The notes below the pieces were generated by a model. It was not told the DNA's origin, ran no database searches, and saw only the letters and a list, made by a program, of their open reading frames with translations. From Halothiobacillus sp. (GTDB lineage Bacteria > Pseudomonadota > Gammaproteobacteria > Halothiobacillales > Halothiobacillaceae), in assembly GCF_028710545.1 (NCBI RefSeq), contig NZ_JAQTTX010000016.1:1-55614 (forward strand): 55,614 bases of DNA, given 5' to 3'. Shown here piece by piece: positions 17,201-27,074 of this stretch. The first letter of the stretch is position 1. Every line of letters begins with the position of its first letter. The position numbers and the translations under genes were made by a program.

Positions 17201-18769
17201 ATGGTGAAGAGCTCCGTTCTGGCAACGACTGCATTCCTTCTGATCACCGCGCAATCATCAGGCTTCTGCCAAACCTTGCCTGTTCTTGGCGGCCAAGCCA
17301 GCGAGACAAAATCACAGAATGCGCAAGGACTGAGCATTCAGCAAGCAATCCAGAATGCGCTGACGCAGAACCCGATGATGCAGCAATCCCAGGCCATGAT
17401 TGATCAGGCACAGGGTGCGATTCAGGAAGCCAGCGGAAATCGCCTGCCGCAACTGGATCTTTCGTTCGGAGGCATGGCTTCCAACAATGCACTGAATGTC
17501 TTCGGCATGAAGCTGAACCAGGGACAGGCCACATTCAATGATTTTGGTGTCGAGCAATATTTGGCGCAATCCGGGTTTTTATCCGGCGCGCCCACGCCAG
17601 AGGCGCTGGCAGCCGCCAACAGCACACCACCCGACAGCCTCAACCACCCCGGTTGGCACCATAATTTTCAGACCAGCCTGAAGCTGTCGGTGCCTATTTA
17701 TAATGGCGGCAAAATAAGCGGGATGAAAGCACAGGCAGAAGCCTTGTTACGTGCGGCCCAATCCGGTGACCGTGCGGCAAAACAGCAACTCATCTTGCAG
17801 GTCGTTACCGCCTATGCGGGCATTGATGCGGCACACGCTTTTGTAAAAGTCACACAGCAGGCGGTTGAAGCGGCGAAATCCTACCGTGATTTGAGCAATA
17901 AAATGTATTTGCAGGGCGTTGTTTCCAAAAGTGATCTACTGAAATCAGAAGTCAATCTGGGTGATATTCGACTCCGCCACCAACAAGCACTGGATCAATT
18001 GGCCAACGCCAAGGACGCATTGCGCATCGTCATGGGGGTGCCACGCAATCAACAATTTGAAATCAATGAGTTGATTCGCATTAATAAACTGTCCGGCACC
18101 CTGGAAGAAGCGCGCAATTTAGCACTGCGCAACAATCCGCAGATTCTGGCCATGGACCAACAGATAGATGCCGCTCGTTCCGGGGTATCCTCTGCGCGCT
18201 CGGTCTACAAACCGCACGTCAACCTGATGGCACAGCAGGACTGGAACAGCGAAAACCTCGGAATCAAGAACGATTCTTATACGGTAGGTGCCGTATTGAA
18301 TTGGAAGATACTCGATTTCGGTGCCCGCTCAGGCCAGGTTGATCGGGCCGTCGCTGGGCTGAATGCTACCCAGTCGAAACAACAAATGGCGATCAACACA
18401 CTGATGTCGCAAGTGGGTGAAACCTGGCGAGCCGCGCAACTGGCGGAGTATCGGCTGGAGTTGAAAAAACTGGCGATTTCTCAGAGCGAAGAAGCTACAC
18501 GCCTTGAAAAACTGCGGTATGCGCAAGGGATTTCCACCATGACCAACTTGCTGCAAACGCAAGCGGAGCTGGATAAATCACGCGCTGAATTTGTTCAGGC
18601 TCAGTATGAGTTGATCCTGCAACGTGCCACCTTACTATTGACGACCGGCCAACTCGAACCGGACGCCATTTCAGCCACACCGCTGACCACCCAATCATCA
18701 CTGCCCGACGCGCGGCGTTCTGCCCATGCACAGCCCGCCGTTCTTTCTGTTTCCAAGGTGCCTCAATAA
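17201..18769 (+). CDS. TolC-family outer membrane efflux protein
   Basis: Outer membrane channel of a tripartite pump. The 522-residue protein has a signal peptide (MVKSSVLATTAFLLITAQSS, cleavage near residue 24) and two outer-membrane-efflux-protein repeats with long coiled-coil helices (about 40-290 and 310-490), including LSIQQAIQNALTQNPMMQQS near the mature N-terminus. The frame extends 21 codons upstream to a GTG, but the ATG at 17201 is preferred because AGAGG lies seven bases before it and the signal peptide then starts correctly. It is followed directly by the adaptor and pump genes, so all three should form one export system. Confidence 0.92.
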   Translation: MVKSSVLATTAFLLITAQSSGFCQTLPVLGGQASETKSQNAQGLSIQQAIQNALTQNPMMQQSQAMIDQAQGAIQEASGNRLPQLDLSFGGMASNNALNVFGMKLNQGQATFNDFGVEQYLAQSGFLSGAPTPEALAAANSTPPDSLNHPGWHHNFQTSLKLSVPIYNGGKISGMKAQAEALLRAAQSGDRAAKQQLILQVVTAYAGIDAAHAFVKVTQQAVEAAKSYRDLSNKMYLQGVVSKSDLLKSEVNLGDIRLRHQQALDQLANAKDALRIVMGVPRNQQFEINELIRINKLSGTLEEARNLALRNNPQILAMDQQIDAARSGVSSARSVYKPHVNLMAQQDWNSENLGIKNDSYTVGAVLNWKILDFGARSGQVDRAVAGLNATQSKQQMAINTLMSQVGETWRAAQLAEYRLELKKLAISQSEEATRLEKLRYAQGISTMTNLLQTQAELDKSRAEFVQAQYELILQRATLLLTTGQLEPDAISATPLTTQSSLPDARRSAHAQPAVLSVSKVPQ

Positions 18770-18770
18770 C

Positions 18771-19907
18771 ATGTCCGACCATAATCGTGCTTTCGCGAAA
18801 AAAACAGTTGGTGTTGCCGCCCTCCTCGCCATTGCATCCGTACTTTCCGCTTGCGGCGGGCACGATGAGCACCCGGCTTTGGCTTCATCACAACCCGAAC
18901 TGAAAACACAGGCTGAGTTGTTCAAGGTGCAAAATCAGTCCTTGCCTGTGTTCGCACTGTTCCCGGGCTCGGTAATCACCTCCGATCAGATTTCGATTTC
19001 ATCCCGGGTCATGGGCTATGTGCGCAGTGTGGATGTACATGAAGGACAGACCGTCAAATCAGGCGATACTCTGCTCACCATTGATTCTACTGACGTTACC
19101 GGCGCAATCAATCAGGCGCAGGCAGCCGTAAACAAGGCCTGGGCAGCATTGGCTGACGCCAAAAACAACTATGAACGGTATGCCAATCTGTACAAAGAAA
19201 ATGCTGTGCCCAAGCAAATGTTCGAACAGATGCAGACAGCCTATAAAGTCGCGCAGAGTAATTATTCCGCCGCAATTGCCGGATTAAAACAGGCAAAGTC
19301 ACAACTGACCTATGTAAAGATTACCGCCCCATTCAGCGGCACGATCACGAGCCGGTCTGTCGATCCAGGCCAAATGGCGACGCCTGGATTACCCCTGATG
19401 ACCTTGCAAGGCAGTGGCCAAAAGCAAGTTGAAGTCCAACTCAGCAGCCAGGCATTCGCCACATTGAAACTGGGTGACCCGGTTACCGTCCGCTACACGG
19501 ACTTTCAGGGTGAGCAACATCAGTTTCAAGGAACGGTTGAACGGATGGTCGACGCCACCGACCCGGTAACACACACGCATACCGTCAAGATCGGTGTGCC
19601 GGAAAACGTCAATGTACGCAGCGGTAATTACGTAATTGTCCAGATCGCGGTGGCCCACGAAACAGGTATGCTGGTCCCGCTTACGGCAATTCATGACCGC
19701 GGTGGCATTCGGGGTGTATTCGTGCTCGACGATCAGAACCGTGCCTGGTTCCGGATGGTGCGCCTCGGCCACGTTATCGATGGCAAGCAAGTGATTCTGT
19801 CCGGCCTCGTACCGGGAGAACGACTCGTAACTCAATCCGATGATCGCCTGCAAAACGGTATCGTCATCACCAATGCGCCTGCCGCCAAAGAACAGCCTGC
19901 ATCATGA
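18771..19907 (+). CDS. RND efflux periplasmic adaptor, lipoprotein
   Basis: Membrane fusion protein of 378 residues. A lipobox (VLSACGG, Cys near residue 28) predicts lipid anchoring after signal peptidase II cleavage. The biotinyl-lipoyl-like half motifs (VRSVDVHEGQTVKSGDTLL and ITAPFSGTITSRSVDPGQM) flank a helical hairpin (about 90-165), followed by beta-barrel and membrane-proximal domains. The start at 18771 lies one base after the channel gene's stop; an upstream in-frame ATG would bury the signal peptide. It overlaps the pump gene by 4 bases. The substrate cannot be read from the sequence. Confidence 0.92.
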   Translation: MSDHNRAFAKKTVGVAALLAIASVLSACGGHDEHPALASSQPELKTQAELFKVQNQSLPVFALFPGSVITSDQISISSRVMGYVRSVDVHEGQTVKSGDTLLTIDSTDVTGAINQAQAAVNKAWAALADAKNNYERYANLYKENAVPKQMFEQMQTAYKVAQSNYSAAIAGLKQAKSQLTYVKITAPFSGTITSRSVDPGQMATPGLPLMTLQGSGQKQVEVQLSSQAFATLKLGDPVTVRYTDFQGEQHQFQGTVERMVDATDPVTHTHTVKIGVPENVNVRSGNYVIVQIAVAHETGMLVPLTAIHDRGGIRGVFVLDDQNRAWFRMVRLGHVIDGKQVILSGLVPGERLVTQSDDRLQNGIVITNAPAAKEQPAS

Positions 19908-22900
19908 GCGAACTGAAGAACACGCCCAAAGACGCACCCGTGCTCAATATCAACCTGGCCGGCAAGCTGGCACGTGCCTTCCTGCACTCCAAGATCACGG
20001 CCTTGATCATGGTGGCGCTAACATTATTCGGCCTGATGGCCTTCTTCATCACGCCCAGGTTATACAACCCGGAAATCGTGGTGCCCGGTGCGCAGATTCT
20101 GGTGCAACGCGTCGGCAACAGTGCGGCACAGATTCAGGAGCAGGTCGTCAAACCCCTTGAAGCCATCATGGCCAGCATCAAGGGTGTCGATCACACCTAC
20201 GGTTATGCCGTTAATGACATGGGCATCGTTACTGTGGCGTTTAAAGTCGGCAGCGATGAAGAGCGGAGCCTGCTTCTGCTCTACAACCAGCTTTCGCGCA
20301 ATATGGACAAACTGCCGCCCGGCACGAGCCAGCCGTTAGTAAAAAGCATCGGCATTACCGATGTGCCCGTCATGACAATAACGCTCAGTTCACCCGATAT
20401 GAACGGGGTCGAACTGCGTGAACTCGGTCAGCGTGTGCTCGATCAGCTTCAAAGTGTGCCGGATGTGGGCAACAGTGGGGTCATCGGCGGTCACCGTCAG
20501 ATTCTTTCCGTGCAAGTTAACCCGCAAAAGCTGAGTAGTTCAGGCGTATCACTCAGTCAACTGCTCGATTTACTCAAAGCATCCAATGTCGTTATGCCTG
20601 GCGGTCATATCGTCAACAACAACGAGCAGACCAGTCTGCGCGTCAATGCCGCATTCAGCAATGCCGGGGAGCTCGGTGAAATCATCATCGGCACGCATGA
20701 TCAACGACCGGTTTTTCTGCGTGACGTGGCAGACATCAAAATGGCGCCGGAAGAAAACGAGCAGTACTCGCAATTCGGCTACGGCAAAGGTAATCCCAAA
20801 GGTTATGCGATTGGCGGCACCGATCCTGCGGTTGTCCTGAACATCGGCAAGCGGGCCGGCGCGAATGCGGTAACGGTAACCGAACGCGTTCTGGCTAAAC
20901 TCAAGGTTGTTGAGCAGCAAATGGTGCCGCAGAACGTGCATGTGACCGTGACACGTGACTACGGCAAACGAGCGGACGATGCCGTCAACTTGCTGATGGA
21001 ACACCTGATGATCGCCGTTCTGGTGGTGCTCATCATTCTGTTCTTCTTCCTCGGCTGGAGAGAAGCGCTCATCGTCACCCTCACCGTTCCGCTCACTTTA
21101 TTTGTAGTGCTGGGTGTCGGTTACGTCATCGGGCAGACCATCAACCGAATATCGTTGTTCGCGTTGATTCTGTCGCTGGGTTTGTTGGTTGACGCTGCCA
21201 TCGTCGTGATCGAGAACATCCACCGTCACATCCACGAAGGCAAGGAAAAGTCGTTTGCTGATTTATTGGTGCGCGCGACCAACGAAATCGGCAACCCCAC
21301 CAACATTGCCACCATCGCCGTCATTCTGGCGTTCGTGCCGATGGCGTTTGTTACCGGCATGATGGGGCCGTTCATGCTCCCCATCCCGATCAACGTTCCT
21401 ATTGCGATGGTCGCTTCTCTTATTCTGGCGTACATCGTCGTCCCCTGGACGGCGAACCTTTGGTTGCGTGGCAAGGCACAAAAAGAGATGGCGGCACACG
21501 ACGCACATCCCGAAGATTCTCATCGCCAGGACTGGCTGCAAAGCGGCTATACCCGTGTGATTCGCCCGCTGCTTGGCAGTCGGGGACTTTCGTTGTTCTT
21601 CCTGATTTTAGTACTCGTTCTCATGGTGGCTTCCATGCTGATGCCCGCATGGCAATTCATTCGAGCCAGCGGCATGAATGGCCCCCTAAGCCCTGCGGGC
21701 GTCAGCCTTAAAATGCTGCCCGAAGGGAACGTCAGCACGTTCCTGATTGAAGTGGACACACCGGCGGGAACAGCTCTGGACGAGACCGGTCGCATTGTCA
21801 ATAACGTGACCCATGTTTTATCGCAAAGCCCTTATGTGACCAACTACCAGACGTTTCTGGGGCGCACGGGCCCGCTCACGTTTGCAGGCATGGTTCGCGG
21901 CGATATGATGCGCCAAGGCAGCAATCTCGCTCAGATCCGGGTCAATCTCGTGCCTTTGCACGATCGGCCGGATACCGAAGTGGTGGCTACCGACATCTGG
22001 AAGGAGCTTAAGACCGTACGTGAAATGTCTCGTCCTGCTCTGATCAAGCTCTTCCTCACCCCGCCGGGTCCCCCTGTTCGCGCACAGATTTTGGCGCGTA
22101 TCCATGGCCCGAACTACACCGAGCTGCGCGCAATCGCCAATGATGTCAAAGCCAAGTTCAATGATGTCTACGGCATGATCAACGTCGACGACAGTATTAC
22201 AGCGACTGCACCGGAATACTTGATCGAGGTCGACCGCCAGAAGGCCATGCAGTCCGGCGTCATGCCCGCTCAAATCGCCCAGCTGATTCACAGTTATGTA
22301 GGCGGAGTCACGGTTGGCTCGTTGCACGAATCCAATTCGGCCGAACCGATCAATATCGTCCTGCAACTTCCGATCGCCGATCGCGCAACCATTCAACAGG
22401 TACGTGATCTGACAATTATCGGAGCAGGCGGCAAACAGATACCGATCAGCAGCTTCGTCAACATCGTGAAATCGAGTGTCGCCAAGCCGATTCTTGATCA
22501 GGATCAACACGAAGTCGTGTATGTACAGGGTGATTTGCTCGGTAGCTCACCCGTCTACGCCACCTTGACGCTGAACAAGTGGCTCGATGACATGAAGCTA
22601 AATGGTAATGTGACGTTAACCACGGCCAACCTCGGTTTTACCGATGCGCAACCCGATGATCTCGAAAAATATCAACTGTTGTGGGGCGGTGATATGCGTC
22701 TGACTTTGGATGTCTTCCGTGACCTCGGTGCCGCATTCATCGTTGCACTGATATTCATCTACCTCTTGCTGGTGGCCTATTATCAGTCCTTCATGCTTCC
22801 GGTCATTGTCATGGGGGCGATCCCTTTGACCTTGGTGGGTATTTTCCCCGGCCACTGGCTGTTTGACATGCCATTCAACGCCACCTCAATGATTGGTTTC

Positions 22901-23236
22901 ATCGCACTTGCCGGCGTGGTTGTTCGAAACTCCCTTCTTTTGATCGACTTCATTCTTGAATACCGCAAAGAAGGGTTTGACCTCAAGGAATCCGTTATCA
23001 CGGCAGGTGCGGTCCGCTTCCGCCCCATTCTCCTGACGGCATTGGCGATTATGTTCGGCTCTGCGGTCATGGTGACCGATCCCGTCTTTGGTGGCCTGGC
23101 AGTTTCCCTGATTTTCGGGACGCTCGCCTCCACACTGCTGACACTGGTGGTCATTCCCATCCTGTACTATTTCTGGCAGCTGGATATTCAAATCAAGGAA
23201 CAGAAAAAGGCGCGGGTCTCAGGTCAACCCACCTGA
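19904..23236 (+). CDS. RND-family efflux pump permease
   Basis: Proton-driven inner membrane pump of 1110 residues with the usual 12-helix plan: one helix near residue 35, a large periplasmic loop, helices at about 365-500, a second loop, and helices at about 950-1095. The helix-4 motif is LLVDAAIVVIENIHRH, with one aspartate followed by Ala where AcrB has two aspartates. That arrangement also occurs in CusA-like and other RND pumps, so it does not settle the substrate. The periplasmic loop lacks recognisable methionine clusters for metal. Its start overlaps the adaptor stop (ATGA). Confidence 0.93.
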   Translation: MSELKNTPKDAPVLNINLAGKLARAFLHSKITALIMVALTLFGLMAFFITPRLYNPEIVVPGAQILVQRVGNSAAQIQEQVVKPLEAIMASIKGVDHTYGYAVNDMGIVTVAFKVGSDEERSLLLLYNQLSRNMDKLPPGTSQPLVKSIGITDVPVMTITLSSPDMNGVELRELGQRVLDQLQSVPDVGNSGVIGGHRQILSVQVNPQKLSSSGVSLSQLLDLLKASNVVMPGGHIVNNNEQTSLRVNAAFSNAGELGEIIIGTHDQRPVFLRDVADIKMAPEENEQYSQFGYGKGNPKGYAIGGTDPAVVLNIGKRAGANAVTVTERVLAKLKVVEQQMVPQNVHVTVTRDYGKRADDAVNLLMEHLMIAVLVVLIILFFFLGWREALIVTLTVPLTLFVVLGVGYVIGQTINRISLFALILSLGLLVDAAIVVIENIHRHIHEGKEKSFADLLVRATNEIGNPTNIATIAVILAFVPMAFVTGMMGPFMLPIPINVPIAMVASLILAYIVVPWTANLWLRGKAQKEMAAHDAHPEDSHRQDWLQSGYTRVIRPLLGSRGLSLFFLILVLVLMVASMLMPAWQFIRASGMNGPLSPAGVSLKMLPEGNVSTFLIEVDTPAGTALDETGRIVNNVTHVLSQSPYVTNYQTFLGRTGPLTFAGMVRGDMMRQGSNLAQIRVNLVPLHDRPDTEVVATDIWKELKTVREMSRPALIKLFLTPPGPPVRAQILARIHGPNYTELRAIANDVKAKFNDVYGMINVDDSITATAPEYLIEVDRQKAMQSGVMPAQIAQLIHSYVGGVTVGSLHESNSAEPINIVLQLPIADRATIQQVRDLTIIGAGGKQIPISSFVNIVKSSVAKPILDQDQHEVVYVQGDLLGSSPVYATLTLNKWLDDMKLNGNVTLTTANLGFTDAQPDDLEKYQLLWGGDMRLTLDVFRDLGAAFIVALIFIYLLLVAYYQSFMLPVIVMGAIPLTLVGIFPGHWLFDMPFNATSMIGFIALAGVVVRNSLLLIDFILEYRKEGFDLKESVITAGAVRFRPILLTALAIMFGSAVMVTDPVFGGLAVSLIFGTLASTLLTLVVIPILYYFWQLDIQIKEQKKARVSGQPT

Positions 23237-23398
23237 ACGCATCGTCAGAATCAGGTTAAAACCGATCAATAAATCCTTTCGGGGCGGCTATGGTGAGAAT
23301 GCAAAATCACACCGGCTGCTCCGTTTTCGTCTTTCCAATTTTATTTAGATGAGCAAGCGAATTCCGCCGCGAAACGCTACACTGATCATTGAGACTGA

Positions 23399-25339
23399 AT
23401 GTCTTCGATTACCTCAATTTATATTTCCAGAGACAGTGACGCCATGCGTGTATCTTCGCTGAACCCCAGACGACATCTGGGGCAAATCAAGGCCATTTCA
23501 TCGACAAACACCTTGGTTACCCCTCAATCAACTGTTTCTGCCCTCGTCTCAGCCATCGCCGTGGTCATTACACTCACGACAACCGGTTGCAGCGCCATAA
23601 CGGTATCAGCCCAACCAACCGGACCTGTGAAAGATGCCACCGAGACCACAAATGTCTCCATCCTGACGCCTGCGCAGGAACAGGCTCGTTTGCAGAAAAT
23701 CGATCAAAACCCGGTATTCCTGGTCATGGCCGGTGAATTGGCAGGACAGGCGAACAATCTGCCCCAAGCGGCCGATTACTATTATGCTGCGGCAGAAAAA
23801 ACCAATGAGTTGTCCGTTATCAAACGTGCAAGCCAGATAGCACTGATTGCCAAAAAGTACGAAATGGCTCGAAACATGGCCAAACGCTGGATAGCGTTGG
23901 AACCTAAGTCCATCAAGGCCGCAGCCACCTTGACTGTCAGTGAGGTCCAGCTGGGAAATACAGCAGCGGCAGACAAAGCTCTGGAGAACTGGCTCACGCA
24001 GGTCAATCAAGATAATCAAGCAGTCTTTAATGAGCTTGGTGCCTATCTTGAAAACAACGTAACCAAAGATAAAGCCATAACCTACATCGATCATCTGGCG
24101 GAACGTTATCCAAACAACTTCACGGCTCAGATCGTGGTCGCCAAACTCGATCTTAAATTCAACCGGCTTCAATCAGCGGTCAATGCCGCCAATCGCGCGG
24201 TTGGAATCGCACCCCAGAGTAAAACCGCACGAGACATCCTCATCGTTGCACTGAGTCAGGCCGGCAATAACACGGCGCTTTTGAAGGCATTGAAATCAGC
24301 CCATGCACAGTTTCCCGGTACGGATCGCTATCTTTCCGGTTTGATTGAATCCACCATTCGGGAAGGTAATCACATCGAGGCTGGCAAGCTAATTGAAGCC
24401 GCACTTAAAAAGCCACCGAAGGATCCGGGTCAACTGCGTAATCTTGCGGTGTTTTCTCTGCAGATCAATCGCCCTACCCTGGCGAAGAAGGCTTTAGTTA
24501 AGCTGGATCAGTTGCCCGATCAGCATGATCTTGCCCAACTGCTGCTTGGTCGCCTCGCAGCGCAGTCGAACGAACTTCAACAAGCCATCCGCCATTTCAA
24601 CCGGGTATCGGTAAACAGCGAGCACTATGCCCAGGCACGAATCCTGATGGCGGCGGCTTACGCTCAGTCAGACGACATGACCGGCGCGCTGCAGAGTCTG
24701 GATATTGCCCTGAGTCGACCTATTGACGTGGCCGACAAGCAGCGTCTTACTCTGGTCAAAGCGGGCTTACTGCAATCGCAAGGACTTGATCAGGAAGCCC
24801 TGACCACGCTCAACGAAGCGGTTACGATTTGGCCCAATGCCCATGATCTTCAGTTGCAGCGCGCCATGATCTTGTTCAAATTCAACCGAAACTTCGAGGC
24901 TGAAGAAGTCCTTCGGCAGGTCATTAAGGAAGATCCAGAAAATGCGACAGCGCTCAATGCGCTGGGCTACACGCTTGCCGATGAAAACCGGGATCTGGAC
25001 GAAGCGGAAAAAATGATTCGAAAAGCACTGCAAAGCGATCCTGAAAATGCCGCTTATCTCGACAGTCTCGGCTGGGTGCAATATCGATTGGGTCAGTTCA
25101 AAGAGGCAGAGAAAACGCTTCAACAGGCGTACAAACTTGCCCCCGACCCGGAAGTGGGCGCACATTGGGGCGCTGTCCTCTGGCACCTTGATAAACATGA
25201 AGAAGCCAGGGATGTGTGGAAACGCGCACTGCTGCTACATGGGGATCACCCCGTACTGACGCAGACCATTCAGAAATACGCCCCCGACCTTATGGACGAT
25301 GACGACACAGAGACACAGCAGAATCAAGACCAACCATGA
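23399..25339 (+). CDS. TPR-repeat lipoprotein preceding lolB
   Basis: A 646-residue protein with a hydrophobic N-terminal segment ending in a lipobox-like TTGCSA, then tandem tetratricopeptide repeats to the C-terminus. The clearest are near residues 490-610 (NALGYTLADENRDLDEAEKM, YLDSLGWVQYRLGQFKEAE). The same gene stands upstream of lolB in Pseudomonas (PA4667 type); its function is unknown, and a scaffold role at the outer membrane is inferred only from the TPRs and the lipid anchor. An alternative ATG at 23444 (MRVSS) gives a more normal signal-peptide length. Its end overlaps the lolB start as ATGA. Confidence 0.85.
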   Translation: MSSITSIYISRDSDAMRVSSLNPRRHLGQIKAISSTNTLVTPQSTVSALVSAIAVVITLTTTGCSAITVSAQPTGPVKDATETTNVSILTPAQEQARLQKIDQNPVFLVMAGELAGQANNLPQAADYYYAAAEKTNELSVIKRASQIALIAKKYEMARNMAKRWIALEPKSIKAAATLTVSEVQLGNTAAADKALENWLTQVNQDNQAVFNELGAYLENNVTKDKAITYIDHLAERYPNNFTAQIVVAKLDLKFNRLQSAVNAANRAVGIAPQSKTARDILIVALSQAGNNTALLKALKSAHAQFPGTDRYLSGLIESTIREGNHIEAGKLIEAALKKPPKDPGQLRNLAVFSLQINRPTLAKKALVKLDQLPDQHDLAQLLLGRLAAQSNELQQAIRHFNRVSVNSEHYAQARILMAAAYAQSDDMTGALQSLDIALSRPIDVADKQRLTLVKAGLLQSQGLDQEALTTLNEAVTIWPNAHDLQLQRAMILFKFNRNFEAEEVLRQVIKEDPENATALNALGYTLADENRDLDEAEKMIRKALQSDPENAAYLDSLGWVQYRLGQFKEAEKTLQQAYKLAPDPEVGAHWGAVLWHLDKHEEARDVWKRALLLHGDHPVLTQTIQKYAPDLMDDDDTETQQNQDQP

Positions 25340-26001
25340 TGACCAGATTCTCGTTTCGATCTCGCCTGCTGATGGCTGGAATCGCCATAACGACATTACT
25401 GGGTGGATGTGCTCAACAACCGATAAGTCTTGATCAGGCCTCGTCAATACAAAACCGGCTCAACCCGGCCTGGCAGGCACACGAGGAAGCTGTCCGCCAA
25501 GTTGCTGACTGGCAGTGCATCGGTCGAATAGCCATCCGCACCGAAAACCAAGGCGGAACCGTCAACCTCAACTGGCAGCAGGCGGGAGAAACCGCGAAAA
25601 TCGTTCTGAATGCCCCTCTGAATCAAGGTACCGTCGAATTGGTCGGGCGCCCGGACATGATGCTGATCACCGATTCCGCCGGTCATCGCCGGTTGACTTC
25701 AAACCCTGAGGCAAGCATCGAACAGCTTACCGGCTGGAAAATCCCCATCACCGCCCTGCCCGACTGGATTCGTGGACTGCCGCACGACAAGAACGCCATG
25801 ATTCAACTCAATGAGATTGGCCGGTTGCGCACATTAAGTGACGATGGCTGGCTGATCGACTACGAATCCTATATGCCCGTGCCCGGACTCGATCTGGATA
25901 TGCCAAGGAAAATCTCCGTCAGCCGCAACGACATCCGGTTGCGACTCATCGTTGAATCATGGCAGATGAATACTCACGGAACACTTGAGCCGCCCCGATG
26001 A
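25336..26001 (+). CDS. lolB: Outer membrane lipoprotein receptor LolB
   Basis: Accepts lipoproteins from LolA and inserts them into the outer membrane. The 221-residue precursor has a signal peptide with lipobox LLGGCAQQ (Cys near residue 26). The mature part resembles the LolA/LolB half-barrel, with [22 protein letters not shown] and an [19 protein letters not shown] block typical of LolB. It is coupled by 4-base overlaps to the TPR gene upstream and ispE downstream, the conserved gammaproteobacterial order. Confidence 0.93.
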   Translation: MMTRFSFRSRLLMAGIAITTLLGGCAQQPISLDQASSIQNRLNPAWQAHEEAVRQVADWQCIGRIAIRTENQGGTVNLNWQQAGETAKIVLNAPLNQGTVELVGRPDMMLITDSAGHRRLTSNPEASIEQLTGWKIPITALPDWIRGLPHDKNAMIQLNEIGRLRTLSDDGWLIDYESYMPVPGLDLDMPRKISVSRNDIRLRLIVESWQMNTHGTLEPPR

Positions 26002-26981
26002 CTACAGACGCACCACCTTGTTGGCTTGCGCCCGTTAAAATCAATCTGTTCCTGCATATCAACGGCAAGATATCCGAAGGGGCATTTCGTGGTTATCACG
26101 AGCTGCAAACCTATTTCCAGCGACTCGATTACGGCGATGAATTGACGTTCGAAACCACCGATGAACCCAATATCTCAGTGCGGTGGCAGGAAGGCGCCGA
26201 ATCTATCGCTTTCAAACCCGTACACGATCATGATGATCTGATCTATCGAGCAGCCGCCCTGCTTCAGGAAGCCGCAGCCGCCAAGGGGCATCCCAGGCGA
26301 GGCACGCACATAACACTCACGAAGAACACCCCGGTGGGTGGTGGCCTCGGCGGTGGCTCATCTGCAGCGGCGACGACGCTCCTGGCGCTCAATCAACTCT
26401 GGGACATTCATCTGCCGTTAGCGAATCTGGTAACACTCGCACGCCAGCTTGGGGCTGACGTACCATTCTTTCTCTATCAAACCAATGCCTGGGCAGAGGG
26501 AATCGGTGATCGAATCCTGCCCTACCCCAGCCCTGTAGCCGGGAAATGGTTTCTGATTGTCGTGCCGGATACACGTACCCTTACAGCCCGGGGGTTTGCA
26601 CATCCGAAACTCATTCGCAACGAAGCGAAGTTTGAACCCGCAGACCTGATCGATCAGTGGCAGCAATCTGGTTACAACGCGTTCGAATCGGTCGCACTTG
26701 CTGAAGATCCAGCCATCGCTGCCTGCGACAAGGCGCTTCGTAATGCTGCCGGATTTTCTCGTCTCACAGGTAGTGGTGCCTGCCTGTTTTCGCTCATGGA
26801 AAACCAGGCAGAAGCACAGCAAGTTGCTGATATATTGATTCGTGACCAACCGCGGATTCAACGAGTGATCATCGCCCAGGCACTGCCGGACAAACAGGCC
26901 GGGAAACATGAAAATAAAAAAAAACGAGGAAAGCACTTGGCAAAGGCAAAGGGCTTCGTTAAGATGCGCTCCTCTTTCGTT
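25998..26981 (+). CDS. ispE: 4-diphosphocytidyl-2-C-methyl-D-erythritol kinase, frame without a stop
   Basis: GHMP kinase of the MEP isoprenoid pathway; phosphorylates CDP-methylerythritol. The catalytic lysine is in [11 protein letters not shown] (residue 14), the ATP loop is [14 protein letters not shown] (112-125), and the catalytic aspartate is in LGADVPFF (154). The recognisable domain ends near residue 297 ([10 protein letters not shown]), followed by a Lys-rich tail. The frame then has no stop codon: it continues through tRNA-Gln and joins prs in frame. I end the feature at 26981, the base before the tRNA, which is also a codon boundary (codon 328). A single extra A in the A9 tract at 26916-26924 would give a stop at 26960-26962. 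Either the open frame is real or the tract is a slippage or assembly issue. Confidence 0.9.
26916..26924 (+). other. A9 homopolymer in the ispE 3' end
   Basis: Nine consecutive A residues in the Lys codons of the IspE tail. Runs of this length are known sites of transcriptional slippage. One added A brings the TAA at 26960-26962 into frame, before the tRNA. One lost A moves the frame through the tRNA to a TGA at 27076-27078, overlapping the prs ATG. Confidence 0.6.
26937..26965 (+). promoter_or_regulatory. Promoter of tRNA-Gln (and prs) inside ispE
   Basis: TTGGCA, a 17-base spacer and TAAGAT form a good sigma-70 promoter, followed by a GC-rich discriminator (GCGCTCC) as in stringently controlled tRNA promoters. 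Transcription would start about ten bases before the tRNA. It lies wholly within the ispE reading frame. Confidence 0.7.
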
Positions 26982-27058
26982 TGGGCCGTCGCCAAGTTGG
27001 TTAAGGCACTGGGTTTTGATCCCAGCATTCCAAGGTTCGAATCCTTGCGGCCCAGCCA
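26982..27058 (+). tRNA. tRNA-Gln (anticodon TTG)
   Basis: A 77-nt tRNA with encoded CCA. Acceptor TGGGCCG pairs with CGGCCCA, discriminator G, then CCA. The D stem is GCC/GGC with a GGTTAA loop. Anticodon stem CTGGG/CCCAG encloses loop TTTTGAT, so the anticodon is TTG, reading CAA. T stem CAAGG/CCTTG encloses TTCGAAT. All stems are perfectly paired. Location between ispE and prs matches the gammaproteobacterial order. It lies in the ispE-prs open frame. Confidence 0.97.
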
Positions 27059-27074
27059 AACAATCGGCAGAACG

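Noticed and set aside
26982-27058. tRNA-Gln as a pseudogene tolerated inside a fused ispE-prs gene
   Set aside because: All stems pair perfectly, CCA is encoded and a good promoter precedes it, so the tRNA is functional and the open frame is the oddity.
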